Numbered from the stretch's first letter, positions 7,309-15,778 are shown. The stretch is DNA of 64,000 nt from Rhizobium jaguaris (GCF_003627755.1 NZ_CP032695.1:434001-498000); one strand, 5' to 3'. Notes: generated from the sequence alone by a model not told the origin. Numbers and translations: made by a program.

Positions 7309-7328
7309 GTGTGGAAACGTTACCGCAT
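7309..7328. promoter_or_regulatory. LacI-type operator O2 overlapping the transcription start
   Basis: GTGTGGAAACGTTACCGCAT repeats O1 with two changes in the outer bases. It covers the expected start point and ends three bases before the RBS of the aldolase gene, a classic repression position. Confidence 0.75.
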
Positions 7329-7341
7329 TGGGAGGAACTTG

Positions 7342-8166
7342 ATGAAGTCCGCGCGGCTTAACCGCCTTTTCGGCGTGTCTGGAAATTGTTTCGACGTCGC
7401 CATCGATCACGGCATGTTCAATGAGCGGACCTTCCTGGCCGGCATTGAGGACATGAAGACTGCGATCAAGGTGATCGCCGATGCGGCGCCCGATGCCATT
7501 CAGCTTCCCCCGGGCACGGCGCCGCTTCTGCAGGCCATCCCCGGCAAGCAACGGCCGGCACTGGTGCTGCGCACGGACATTGCCAACATCTATGGCAATC
7601 CGCTCCCATCTGCGCTGTTTTCGGAAATGATCGACAGGGCAGTAGAGCAGGGCGTTGCGTTGGACGCCGCTTGCGTGGTCGTCAATCTTTTGATGTTGCC
7701 GGATCAGCCGGAAGTCTACCGCGCCTGCGTGCGCAACGTGAATAGCCTGAAGCGGGAATGCGAGATCTACGGCATGCCGCTGATGGTCGAGCCGCTCGTC
7801 ATGCAGGACAATTCCAAGGGCGCCTATATGGTCGATGGCGCGATCGACAAGATCCTGCCGCTCGTGCGCCAGGCGGCCGAACTCGGCGCTGATATCATCA
7901 AGGCGGACCCGTGCGATAACGTTGAGGAATATCACCGCGTCGTCGAAATTGCTCAGGGCCTTCCTGTGCTGGTGCGTGGCGGCGGCCGCGTTTCGGACCA
8001 GGAAATCCTGACGCGCACAAAACAGTTGATGGAGCAGGGCGCGCGCGGCATCGTCTACGGCCGCAACGTCATTCAGCACAACAATCCCGGCGGCATGACG
8101 CGCGCTTTGATGACGATCGTCCATGACAAGGCTTCCGTCGAACAAGCCTCACGGCATCTCGCTTGA
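7342..8166 (+). CDS. Class I aldolase, DhnA/LsrF/FbaB family
   Basis: TIM-barrel aldolase of 274 residues. The start is the ATG at 7342 after GGAGG; the longer frame runs through the operators and is not coding. Family features: FDVAIDHG (D22, H23) near the N-terminus, the likely Schiff-base lysine K187 in DIIKADP, and the phosphate-binding LVRGGGR and GIVYGRN segments near the C-terminus. Members cleave phosphorylated ketoses (fructose 1,6-bisphosphate, sulfofructose 1-phosphate) or act on phosphorylated signals (LsrF). First gene of an operon with an isomerase and a PfkB kinase, so it most likely cleaves the kinase product into two C3/C2-C4 pieces. Substrate unknown. Confidence 0.88.
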   Translation: MKSARLNRLFGVSGNCFDVAIDHGMFNERTFLAGIEDMKTAIKVIADAAPDAIQLPPGTAPLLQAIPGKQRPALVLRTDIANIYGNPLPSALFSEMIDRAVEQGVALDAACVVVNLLMLPDQPEVYRACVRNVNSLKRECEIYGMPLMVEPLVMQDNSKGAYMVDGAIDKILPLVRQAAELGADIIKADPCDNVEEYHRVVEIAQGLPVLVRGGGRVSDQEILTRTKQLMEQGARGIVYGRNVIQHNNPGGMTRALMTIVHDKASVEQASRHLA

Positions 8167-8187
8167 CGCATTTTGGGAGGAGGAGGC

Positions 8188-9342
8188 ATGTCAAAAACAT
8201 TCCGCTTCGGCATCATCGGCTGTGGTTTGATGGGGCGCGAGTTCGCGAGTGCTGCGGCGCGCTGGCTGCATTTGGCCGATATGAAGGCGCGGCCGGAAAT
8301 CGTCGCAGTATGCGATACCAATGCAGCGCTGCTCGACTGGTTCAGGGATCATGTGCCGACCGTGCGGCAGTTCACTGCCGACTATAAGGAGCTTCTGGCC
8401 AATCCTGAGGTCGACGCGGTTTATTGCGCCGTGCCGCATGTGCTTCACCAGCAGTTCTATATCGATATCCTGAAGGCCGGAAAGCATCTGCTCGGCGAAA
8501 AGCCGTTCGGCATGGACGCCGCCCAGAACCACGAGATAATGGCTGAGCTCGCCAAGCATCCCGAACTCCTGGTCCGCTGTTCGTCGGAAATGCCCTTCTT
8601 CCCCGGAGCGCAGAAGGTCATCGCGCTCGCCGAAAGTGGGGAGATGGGAGATATCCTCGAAGTCGAGGCAGGTTTCCTGCATTCCTCGGATATCGACCGG
8701 CAGAAGCCGATCAACTGGAAGCGCATGGCCGATATCAACGGCGAATATGGCTGTATGGGCGATCTCGGCATGCATGTCTTGCACGTGCCGCTGCGCCTTG
8801 GCTGGCGTCCGCAAACTCTGCATGCGCAACTGGTCAAGAAGGTCACCGAACGTCCTGACGGCAAGGGCGGGATGCTGCCCTGCACCACCTGGGACAATGC
8901 CACGATCAGCACGCGCGTACGCACCGTGGATCAGGATTTCCCGATGGTGCTGAAGACCTGGCGCATTGCGCCGGGCGAATCCAACACCTGGTACATCCGC
9001 ATTCTCGGCATGAAGAAGAGCGCATTCTTCAGCACGAAGTCGCCGCGCCAATGGCAGTGGATGGACTATAATGGCGGCGCGCAGGCCTGGAGCACCGAGG
9101 ATCTTGGATACGGCTCGCTGTTTCCGGCGATCACCGGCAAGATTTTCGAATTCGGCTTTGCCGATGCTATCCAGCAGATGTGGGCCGCCTTCGTCGACGA
9201 GCTTGCCGGAGGAAATGCGAACGGTTTTGCCTGCGCGACACCGGCCGAGGCGCAGGCGCATCACGCGGTGCTGACGGCGGCCCTCAAATCTGGCCGTGAG
9301 GATGCCGTGGTGCAGGTCGAGTATGCTGGAGCGTCAGTCTGA
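8188..9342 (+). CDS. Gfo/Idh/MocA-family NAD(P)-dependent oxidoreductase
   Basis: 384 residues. N-terminal Rossmann fold with GCGLMG at 11-16 and the catalytic EKP motif at 104-106, then the family's alpha/beta substrate domain. It probably oxidises a ring hydroxyl or C1 of a sugar or inositol-like compound with NAD(P)+. The start is the ATG at 8188, right after GGGAGGAGGAGG. It is 21 bp downstream of the aldolase gene and its TGA overlaps the ATG of the isomerase gene (TGATG), so these genes are co-translated. Members of this family are too varied to name the sugar. Confidence 0.9.
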   Translation: MSKTFRFGIIGCGLMGREFASAAARWLHLADMKARPEIVAVCDTNAALLDWFRDHVPTVRQFTADYKELLANPEVDAVYCAVPHVLHQQFYIDILKAGKHLLGEKPFGMDAAQNHEIMAELAKHPELLVRCSSEMPFFPGAQKVIALAESGEMGDILEVEAGFLHSSDIDRQKPINWKRMADINGEYGCMGDLGMHVLHVPLRLGWRPQTLHAQLVKKVTERPDGKGGMLPCTTWDNATISTRVRTVDQDFPMVLKTWRIAPGESNTWYIRILGMKKSAFFSTKSPRQWQWMDYNGGAQAWSTEDLGYGSLFPAITGKIFEFGFADAIQQMWAAFVDELAGGNANGFACATPAEAQAHHAVLTAALKSGREDAVVQVEYAGASV

Positions 9343-10013
9343 TGAAGCGCTCCGAGATCAATGAAGCGCTGCGGCGCGCAACGAAGACCCTCGAACATTG
9401 GCAATGGTCGCTGCCGGAATGGGGCTACTGGACTGCGGCGGATTTCGCCGACAATCCGGAAGCGGCGCGCTATCTGCGCGCTCATCAATTGGGGTGGGAT
9501 GTCACAGACTTCGGTTCTGGCCGGTTTGCCAAATGCGGGCTCGTGCTGTTTTGCCTGCGCAACGGCATCGTTGGCATTGAGGGCGAGCGCACCTACGCGG
9601 AGAAGCTGCTCTTCGTCGAGGAAGGGCAGGTGACGCCGACGCATCGCCACGCCGCAAAGATGGAGGACATCATCAACCGGGCCGGCGGCGATCTCGTTAT
9701 CGAATTTGCCGCGACCGACGCCGAAGGCAATGTGTTGCGGGACGATGTGACCGTTCCGGTGGACGGCTTGCCGAGGAAGCTTGCCGCATGGGAGCCGCTG
9801 GTTCTGTCTCCCGGCCAGAGCGTTACGATCCACACCGGGCTCTATCATCGTTTCTACGGCCGAATGGGCGGTGGGCCTGTGTTCGTCGGCGAGGTTAGCC
9901 AGGTCAACGACGACAACAGCGATAATTACTTTCTGGAGCCGATCGGGCGCTTCGCCGCGATCGAGGAGGACGAGCTGCCTCTCAGACCCCTATGGAATGA
10001 GGCAGGTGGCTGA
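9342..10013 (+). CDS. D-lyxose/D-mannose-type ketol isomerase
   Basis: 223-residue cupin-fold sugar isomerase of the D-lyxose isomerase family. The sequence has the family start (MKRSEINEALRRA) and the metal-binding region THRHAAKMED followed by a later YHRF histidine, expected to hold a divalent metal (usually Mn). Known members interconvert D-lyxose and D-xylulose and also D-mannose and D-fructose. Overlaps the genes on both sides by one base. Placed before a PfkB kinase and with a class I aldolase, it should convert an aldose into the ketose that is phosphorylated and split. Confidence 0.88.
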   Translation: MKRSEINEALRRATKTLEHWQWSLPEWGYWTAADFADNPEAARYLRAHQLGWDVTDFGSGRFAKCGLVLFCLRNGIVGIEGERTYAEKLLFVEEGQVTPTHRHAAKMEDIINRAGGDLVIEFAATDAEGNVLRDDVTVPVDGLPRKLAAWEPLVLSPGQSVTIHTGLYHRFYGRMGGGPVFVGEVSQVNDDNSDNYFLEPIGRFAAIEEDELPLRPLWNEAGG

Positions 10014-11071
10014 TGCGAACCGGGGAGGAGGTTCGCAGCGGCGAAAAGAAAGACAAGGGCGGCATCGTCTGCGCGGGAAATTTCATTATCGATCGCGTCC
10101 ACACCCTGTCCTATTGGCCCGAACAGGGCAATCTCGCTTACATCCTGCATCAGGATTTGGGTGTCGGGGGCGGCGCGGCCAATGTCGTCACCGACCTCGC
10201 CTCGCTCGGATTTCCCGAAAAGCTGGCGGTGGCGGGATGCATCGGTGCGGATGCGGATGGAGAGATCGTCAGGGCGCGCCTTGCAGCCGCCGGCATCGAT
10301 ATCGGCGGCCTGGTGGCGCTCACCGATCGGGTGACGGCTCACACGCATGTCATGAACGTGCCAGGCCAGAACCGCACCTTCTTCTATCATGGCGGTGCCA
10401 ACGATGCGCTCACGGATGCGCTCGTCTCGCCTGCGATCTTCGCCAACTCCGGTTATCGGCTCTTCTATCTCGGCTATCTGATGCTGCTGCCCGGGCTCGA
10501 CCAGATTGGCCCAGACGGTCGTTCGGGGGCATCCCGCCTGCTGGAAGCCGCTCGCCGCGCGGGGCTTACGACCTGCGTGGACTTCGTATCGAGCGAAGAT
10601 CCGGAATTCGCCACCAAGGTCGGTGTCGCTCTGCCCTTCTGCGATTTCCTGATCATCAACGAGATGGAGGCGGGCCGGGCCACTGGAGTTGCTGTTCGCA
10701 ATGCGAAGGGAGATCTGATCGAGGCTGGGCTTTTGGAGGCGGGCGAGCGCCTGCTTGCGGCGGGCGTCACCAAAGGGGCAATCATCCATGCACCGGAAAT
10801 CTGTTTCTGGTTTGCGCCCGACGCTTCATCGATCGTGACGCGCTCGCGGCCGGTCGAGCCACATGATATCGTCAGCACGGTTGGCGCGGGAGACGCCTTC
10901 TGTGCCGCCGTACTCTACGGCCTGCATGAAAACTGGCCTGTCGAGCATATCTGTGCGGTGGCCCACGCTGCGGCTGCGCGTTGCCTGGCGGGCGCGACGG
11001 CCACCGATGGCATCCCCAGTATGGCGGTCCTCCTGGAGGATATGAAGGAGATGAATCCGGTATCCGACTAA
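10013..11071 (+). CDS. PfkB-family sugar kinase
   Basis: Ribokinase/PfkB fold, 352 residues. The N-terminal substrate loop reads CAGNFIIDR, the glycine-rich GVGGGAANV follows, and the C-terminal anion-hole/catalytic motif is TVGAGDAF with the catalytic Asp. The N-terminus has ~18 extra charged residues before the fold. Starts by TGATG overlap with the isomerase gene. It should phosphorylate the ketose made by the isomerase, giving the substrate for the aldolase encoded first in the operon. Confidence 0.9.
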   Translation: MRTGEEVRSGEKKDKGGIVCAGNFIIDRVHTLSYWPEQGNLAYILHQDLGVGGGAANVVTDLASLGFPEKLAVAGCIGADADGEIVRARLAAAGIDIGGLVALTDRVTAHTHVMNVPGQNRTFFYHGGANDALTDALVSPAIFANSGYRLFYLGYLMLLPGLDQIGPDGRSGASRLLEAARRAGLTTCVDFVSSEDPEFATKVGVALPFCDFLIINEMEAGRATGVAVRNAKGDLIEAGLLEAGERLLAAGVTKGAIIHAPEICFWFAPDASSIVTRSRPVEPHDIVSTVGAGDAFCAAVLYGLHENWPVEHICAVAHAAAARCLAGATATDGIPSMAVLLEDMKEMNPVSD

Positions 11072-11190
11072 CCAACCTGTTGAACTTGCATCGGGAGAAG
11101 GTGGCACAGTGACGATCCAATCGAGGAAGGACGACATGAAGCCATTCGTAGTAGCGGCCGTGGCGGCACGGTGATCGAGGAGTTGACGTG

Positions 11191-11979
11191 ATGATCTTGG
11201 TGCAGACATCTCGACTGTCCGGAAAAGTGGCATTGGTCACCGGAGGCGCGAGCGGTATCGGAAAGGCTGTTTGCGAACGCTTCGCGGCGGAAGGCGCGAA
11301 GGTCGTCGTGGCGGATCTGGACGGCACACGATGCGCAGAAGTCGCGGAGGCGATCGGCCCAGACACCTGGGGCGTGGCGCTCGACGTGACCAGCCAGGAA
11401 AGCATCGACGCCGCTGTGCGCTTTTCGATAGAGGCCGCTGGTAAGATAGACATACTGGTGAACGCCGCTGGCATTTACGAAGTCCAATCCATCCTGGAGA
11501 TCTCCCGCGAGCGCACTGCCAGGGTCTTCCAGGTCAATATCGAGGGCGTGATTTTCATGACGCAGGCGGTTGCCCGGCATATGGTGGAGAGAGGCGAGGG
11601 TGGACGCATCATCAACTTCTCGTCTCAGGCTGGCCGGCGCGGAGAGGGACCGGCGGTGGCTTACTGCGCCTCCAAAGCGGCCGTCATCAGCATCACCCAA
11701 AGCTGTGCTCAGGAACTGATCCGATACGGGATCAACGTGAACGCCATCGCTCCCGGCGTGGTCGATACGCCGATGTGGGACGTCGTCGATGCGAAACTCG
11801 GGAGTCGCGAAGGTTTGCAGCCTGGCGAGGTGAAGCGCCGCGTGGCCGCCGCCGTCCCCGCCGGACGATTTGGCACGGCCGAAGAACAGGCTGCTATGGC
11901 TGCCTTCCTGGCCGGGCCGGATGCGGCGTACATCGTCGCACAGTGCTACAATGTCGATGGCGGCAACGTCATGAGCTGA
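11191..11979 (+). CDS. Short-chain dehydrogenase/reductase, polyol dehydrogenase type
   Basis: 262 residues, classical SDR: TGGASGIG cofactor motif, NAAG after beta-4, catalytic Ser in NFSSQAG, YCASK for Tyr/Lys, and the usual NVDGGNVMS end. Resembles the sorbitol (L-iditol 2-) dehydrogenase SDRs of rhizobia, which oxidise sugar alcohols to ketoses. I used the ATG at 11191; a GTG at 11188 also fits the GAGGAG. There are 116 bp between it and the kinase gene, containing only a 12-residue leader-like ORF. Likely feeds ketose into the isomerase-kinase-aldolase route. Confidence 0.9.
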   Translation: MILVQTSRLSGKVALVTGGASGIGKAVCERFAAEGAKVVVADLDGTRCAEVAEAIGPDTWGVALDVTSQESIDAAVRFSIEAAGKIDILVNAAGIYEVQSILEISRERTARVFQVNIEGVIFMTQAVARHMVERGEGGRIINFSSQAGRRGEGPAVAYCASKAAVISITQSCAQELIRYGINVNAIAPGVVDTPMWDVVDAKLGSREGLQPGEVKRRVAAAVPAGRFGTAEEQAAMAAFLAGPDAAYIVAQCYNVDGGNVMS

Positions 11980-12059
11980 TCGTTCGAATAGGACCTCCCA
12001 GGCGGATGCCAGGTAGGTTCGTTATTTGTAATGTGAGGCCATCTGCTAGGAGGAGAGGA

Positions 12060-13070
12060 ATGAAGGCTGTCCGTTTGGAGTCGATCGGGTCGATGACGAT
12101 GCGCAGCGTCGAGAAGCCGGTTGCCCGGCAAGGCGAATTGCTTATCCGCGTCCTGGCCGCTGGCATCTGCGGCTCGGATCGCCACATGTACAAGGGCGAA
12201 TATCCGACGGCGATTCCGGTCACGATGGGCCATGAATTCTGCGGCATCGTAGAAGAGGTGGGCGATGAGGTCGCGGGCTTTGCCGGCGGCGAACTCGTAA
12301 CGGTGGACCCCAATATCGCCTGCGGCCGCTGTCATGCCTGCACGCGCGGGCGTGTGAACTTGTGCGAGAGCTTGACCGCCATCGGCGTAACACGAGATGG
12401 CGGCTTTGCCGAATATGCAACGGTGCCGTACCGTCAGGCATTCACGCTGCCTGCCGATCTCAATCCCGCGCATGGCGCTTTTTGCGAGCCGCTTGCCTGC
12501 TGTCTTCATGCCATCGACAAGGCAGAGGTCCGTCCGGGCGACAGCGTCGCCATCCTTGGAGGAGGCGTGATCGGTCTGCTCATGGTGCAATTGGCCCGTA
12601 TGGCTGGGGCAAGCCAGGTGATTTTGATCACGCGGCAGCTCTCAAGACGGCAGACCGCGCTGCAGGTCGGAGCGACGCATGCCTTCGACCCGGCAGCTTC
12701 GGACGCGGTTGCCGCTGTTCGAGACGTCACCCATGGTGGCGCGGATGTCGTCATCGAATGCGCCGGTGTTCCCGACACCCTTCAAGGCGGCCTGAAGATG
12801 GCGCGGCGCGGTGGCATCTTTGTGCTTTTCGGAGTGACGCCCGCGGGTATCGAGGTGCCCGTTCTGCCTTTCGACCTGCTCGTCAGTGAAGTCGATATAA
12901 GGCCGGCCTATCTCAACCCGTTCACCCATTCGCGGGCTGCCGCATTGGTCGCGAGCAGAGCGCTGGAGTTGGATATGCTTGTGACCAAGAGCGTCGGTCT
13001 CGAAGAGGTCGCCGAGGTGGTGGGCAGCGCGCCATTGCCAGGCGAGATCAAGGTCATCGTCCGACCCTAG
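12060..13070 (+). CDS. Zinc-dependent sugar-alcohol dehydrogenase (MDR family)
   Basis: 336 residues. Catalytic-zinc ligands are in GICGSD and GHEF, and the structural zinc is held by four cysteines in CGRCHACTRGRVNLC. The nucleotide site is AILGGGVIG. The frame is open far upstream, but MKAVRLESIG at 12060, after AGGAGAGGA, is the family start. Closest in style to L-threonine/sorbitol dehydrogenases. Last gene of the operon, with the SDR 80 bp upstream; a small hairpin at 13075-13091 separates it from the convergent repressor gene. Confidence 0.9.
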   Translation: MKAVRLESIGSMTMRSVEKPVARQGELLIRVLAAGICGSDRHMYKGEYPTAIPVTMGHEFCGIVEEVGDEVAGFAGGELVTVDPNIACGRCHACTRGRVNLCESLTAIGVTRDGGFAEYATVPYRQAFTLPADLNPAHGAFCEPLACCLHAIDKAEVRPGDSVAILGGGVIGLLMVQLARMAGASQVILITRQLSRRQTALQVGATHAFDPAASDAVAAVRDVTHGGADVVIECAGVPDTLQGGLKMARRGGIFVLFGVTPAGIEVPVLPFDLLVSEVDIRPAYLNPFTHSRAAALVASRALELDMLVTKSVGLEEVAEVVGSAPLPGEIKVIVRP

Positions 13071-13074
13071 CATC

Positions 13075-13091
13075 GGGTCACGCCCTGACCC
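13075..13091. terminator. Short hairpin between convergent operon end and lacI-type gene
   Basis: GGGTCA (13075-13080) and TGACCC (13086-13091) with a five-base loop, located four bases after the dehydrogenase stop codon. No T-run, so its strength is uncertain. Confidence 0.4.
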
Positions 13092-13099
13092 ACTCCTCG

Positions 13100-14119
13100 T
13101 TAAGCACGGACGGGGCCGGTGGAATCTCTCTGGATCAGGGTGACCGGCACTTTTGAGATGGCGCCTGCTTTTGGTTCGTTCCCCGTATGGTGTTCCTCGA
13201 TCAGCGTTTCTAGCCGCCGTGCTGCCAGTTGCCCGACATCGCGGATGGGCTGTGCGACCGTTGTTAGCCGCGGAAAGACGTAGGCTGCCTCGGGCAGATC
13301 GTCAAAACCGATCACCGAATAATCCTTCGGAACGGAGAAACCACGATCAAGAACGGCATGGATTGCCGCAATCGCCGAAATATCGGTCGTGCCGATGATC
13401 GCCGTAATTTCCGGGTGCGCTGCCAGCAGATCCCGCGCCAGCGGGTATGTTGCCGCGAAGCTGTGTTCTTCGGCCATCGTCACGGCGGCAGGCGTAATCC
13501 CGTATGTCGCCATTTCTGCCGAAATACCTCGCAGGCGAAGCTGCACAGGCTGACTGTGGGCCGGCGCGCCGACGATGCCGATCGACCGGTGGCCGAGGTC
13601 GATCAGATGTCGCGCCAACAGTCGGCCGCCTTCCTCATGATCGGCCATGACCGCGTCGTGAGCGATGCCGCTGAGCTCGCGATCGATGGCGATGATCGGG
13701 ATACCTGCGTCCCGCAGTACCTGAAAATGCTCGGTGCTGCCGAAGGCACTTGCCACGATGACGCCATCGACGCGCTGGGCAAGCAGCATGGACATGTAGT
13801 GTGCCTCGTGCTCCATGTTTTCGGCTGTGCTGCAGATCAGCGTCTGATAGCCGTGCCGAAACAGTTCCTGCTCGATGGCATGGGCCAGGATACCGAAGAA
13901 GGGCACGTCGATCGACGGCAACATGAGCCCGATCATCCGGCTTGGCGCACCGCGCAGCATGCGCGCGCCCTTGCTGGGCGTGTAGTTCAGTGTGCGAATG
14001 GCAGCTTCTACCCGGTCCCTGAGCTCGGGAGAAGCGTAACCGCTGTTGTTGAGCACGCGTGAGACCGAAGAGACCGATGTTCCCGCAAGTTTAGCGATAT
14101 GTCTGATACTGGTCGTCAC
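13100..14119 (-). CDS. LacI-family transcriptional repressor of the sugar operon
   Basis: 339 residues. N-terminal HTH (IRHIAKLAGTSVSSVSRVLN) and hinge helix (YTPSKGARMLRG) are standard LacI, followed by a periplasmic-binding-protein-like sensor domain (IGLMLPSIDVPFF). Starts with GTG at 14119 and only a weak RBS. It is convergent with the sugar operon and the only LacI protein in the window, and the operon promoter carries two LacI-type palindromes (7254-7273, 7309-7328). It should release DNA when it binds the sugar or a phosphorylated intermediate. Confidence 0.92.
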   Translation of the reverse strand: MTTSIRHIAKLAGTSVSSVSRVLNNSGYASPELRDRVEAAIRTLNYTPSKGARMLRGAPSRMIGLMLPSIDVPFFGILAHAIEQELFRHGYQTLICSTAENMEHEAHYMSMLLAQRVDGVIVASAFGSTEHFQVLRDAGIPIIAIDRELSGIAHDAVMADHEEGGRLLARHLIDLGHRSIGIVGAPAHSQPVQLRLRGISAEMATYGITPAAVTMAEEHSFAATYPLARDLLAAHPEITAIIGTTDISAIAAIHAVLDRGFSVPKDYSVIGFDDLPEAAYVFPRLTTVAQPIRDVGQLAARRLETLIEEHHTGNEPKAGAISKVPVTLIQRDSTGPVRA

Positions 14120-14199
14120 CTGCGCGTATTTCTTTCTTTAGCGGTCGAACATTTATGAGACGAGCTGCAGAAGTTCACCTCCATTTCGACGCTGACTAA

Positions 14200-14370
14200 A
14201 CCACTGGCAGGACGCGGCATCAAGCGCGATACGAGCAACTCGAAGACCTTTCCGCCGGCCATGAGAGGTCAGCATTGATCCGGATAGAAGATCGCCGCCG
14301 TTTGTGGCGGCGTGTCACGAAAGCGGCCGAGTTTATGGAGTTGGAGGGTGCCGTCGTCGCAGAGAACTAA
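14200..14370 (+). other. Coding-like remnant without a start codon
   Basis: An open frame runs from just after a TAA (14197-14199) to TAA at 14368-14370. Its translation has protein-like composition (for example RIEDRRRLWRRVTKAAEF) but no ATG or RBS near its left end; only an in-frame TTG exists. It may be the decayed 3' end of a lost gene. No family is recognised. The rest of 14120-14200 holds only the upstream region of the repressor gene. Confidence 0.25.
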
Positions 14371-14681
14371 AGGGAAAGTACTCTGAAATACAGGTAGACC
14401 ACGAGGCTGACCGCTGAAAGCGCCACAACAGGCGTCGGGTGGAAAAGGCCTTTGATCATTGCGGCGAGCGCCAGCCCGAGTAGGATGATCGTTCCACCCT
14501 GCCAGGGCCCCTTGTCGGCGATGGACAGCGCGAAAGCGGAAAGGCTGATGGCTGCGGCGACCGCCGTCACCGGCGTCTGGTTTTGAAGCAGCTCAATTCG
14601 GTTTGTAAATGTAAGCAGAAATCTGTTCCAGCTCAGTCCGAGGGAAAAGCTCAAAAGCAAGGAGGGGAAAATATACAACAT
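14367..14681 (-). CDS. Small integral membrane protein of unknown function
   Basis: 104 residues with about four hydrophobic segments (LYIFPSLLLSFSLGL, VTAVAAAISLSAFAL, GTIILLGLALAAMI, VVALSAVSLVVYLYF) separated by short charged loops. RBS-like GAAGAGAT lies upstream of the ATG. It follows the cupredoxin gene on the same strand, but a hairpin at 14882-14906 and 240 bp separate them, so it may have its own promoter. I recognise no family. Confidence 0.6.
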   Translation of the reverse strand: MLYIFPSLLLSFSLGLSWNRFLLTFTNRIELLQNQTPVTAVAAAISLSAFALSIADKGPWQGGTIILLGLALAAMIKGLFHPTPVVALSAVSLVVYLYFRVLSL

Positions 14682-14881
14682 CGAATGTCATCTCTTCAGG
14701 TATCCGAGATACGGACGCAATCCATGTGCCAACGTCCGGAAGCGATAGTCCGTGAGGGCAAGCCGAGGCGAAGAAATGAAACAATGCCGGTTTGACGGGC
14801 GGTCTGCCGTTTTGTTCGGCAATCAGCATTCGATAGTCTCAAATGCGAAAGCAGCCTGCGATAGCGCTTTCTGATGCGGAA

Positions 14882-14906
14882 CCGGCGGACCGCGGTGATC
14901 CGCCGG
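14882..14906 (-). terminator. Hairpin after the cupredoxin gene
   Basis: CCGGCGGA (14882-14889) pairs perfectly with TCCGCCGG (14899-14906), nine-base loop, 18 bases past the cupredoxin stop on the minus strand. It lacks a clear T-run. Confidence 0.45.
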
Positions 14907-14924
14907 AGAAATATTCGGAGATGA

Positions 14925-15245
14925 CTACTCGGCCACTTCCAACCGGCCGCGCATGTTCGGATGAAAACGGCAGTAATAGTCCACCGCACCCGCCTTACTT
15001 ACCGCCGTCGAAGCCGACTGATGCGGCTGAATGACGACATCGAATCTCCCGTCGGCGGTAGCCGTATGCGCCATGATGTCCTTATTGACCCACCTTATCG
15101 TGTCGCCAGCGGTCGCGTTGATCACCGCAGGCTTGAACTCGAGTTTTTCGATGGTGACTTCGATCGTGGCAGCCTCGGTGGGAAGGACGGACAGCAATAG
15201 CCCGAGGCCGACCAACCCCAGCCGGCCCTCACATGCAATTCGCAT
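14925..15245 (-). CDS. Periplasmic cupredoxin (plastocyanin/amicyanin-like copper protein)
   Basis: 106 residues. A signal peptide (LVGLGLLLSVLPTEAA) is followed by a single cupredoxin domain. The type-1 copper ligands are visible: His in DIMAHTATAD and the C-terminal C-x2-H-x2-M cluster in YYCRFHPNMRG. It should carry electrons or copper in the periplasm. It starts 11 bp after the DUF4142 gene, so the two are probably co-transcribed. Such pairs next to an ECF sigma factor are usual in stress- or metal-responsive loci. Confidence 0.9.
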   Translation of the reverse strand: MRIACEGRLGLVGLGLLLSVLPTEAATIEVTIEKLEFKPAVINATAGDTIRWVNKDIMAHTATADGRFDVVIQPHQSASTAVSKAGAVDYYCRFHPNMRGRLEVAE

Positions 15246-15256
15246 GGTTCGCTTCC

Positions 15257-15778
15257 CTATTTCAGCATCGCCGCAACATGCTCGGCGTGCTGTTCGTGGC
15301 CTTGAAACAGCTTGAGGCCTGTCTGCAGCAAATCCTTCAGCTGGGCATTCTGGGCTGAAGGGATCAGCGTGCCCTCGAGTGCGCTATTGACTTGCTTATG
15401 GTAGGCGACTTCATTCTCCACATAAGCCTTGTCGAAGGCAGCACCTTTGAGTTTTGCCAGTTTGGCGCGCTCTTCCGCTGCAGCCTTGGTCAATTGGCGG
15501 CTTGTGTCATTGTCTTCGGGGGTGACCTTCAGCTTCTTCACAAGGTCGAGAGCCTCTTTGTTGACGGCCTCGTGGTCGCGCACCATATCGTTCGCGAAGG
15601 CCGTGACATCCTTGTTCTTGGAGATGCTGAGGGCCTGTTTTGCCGCTTCGATATCGATCACACCGGCCGTATAGGCGATGTGAGCGATCTGCGGATCGGT
15701 CGGCGCGGCGCCGGCGGCGAAAGCGGCGGGGCTGAGAAGGCAGATTGCGGCAACGGCCGCGCTCAATCGGACGAACAT
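15257..15778 (-). CDS. DUF4142 periplasmic protein
   Basis: 173 residues with a signal peptide (AAVAAICLLSPAAFAAGA) and a long helical domain of the DUF4142 family (ferritin-like bundle, for example HIAYTAGVIDIEAAK and VRDHEAVNKEALDLVKKL). Members are widespread in rhizobia and often induced by general stress, with no settled biochemical role. Start ATG at 15778 with AAGAGGAG upstream. In an apparent operon with the cupredoxin gene, downstream of the sigma factor gene. Confidence 0.88.
   Translation of the reverse strand: MFVRLSAAVAAICLLSPAAFAAGAAPTDPQIAHIAYTAGVIDIEAAKQALSISKNKDVTAFANDMVRDHEAVNKEALDLVKKLKVTPEDNDTSRQLTKAAAEERAKLAKLKGAAFDKAYVENEVAYHKQVNSALEGTLIPSAQNAQLKDLLQTGLKLFQGHEQHAEHVAAMLK

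Noticed and set aside
8191..9264. 357-codon minus-strand ORF
   Set aside because: Antisense of the Gfo/Idh/MocA gene; no RBS or recognisable fold.
9781..10866. 361-codon plus-strand ORF
   Set aside because: Alternative frame over the isomerase and PfkB genes, which have clear motifs; its own translation is full of Arg/Gly/Cys.
11775..12059. N-terminal extension of the zinc dehydrogenase
   Set aside because: It overlaps the end of the SDR gene in another frame; the family start MKAVRLESIG with AGGAGAGGA is at 12060.
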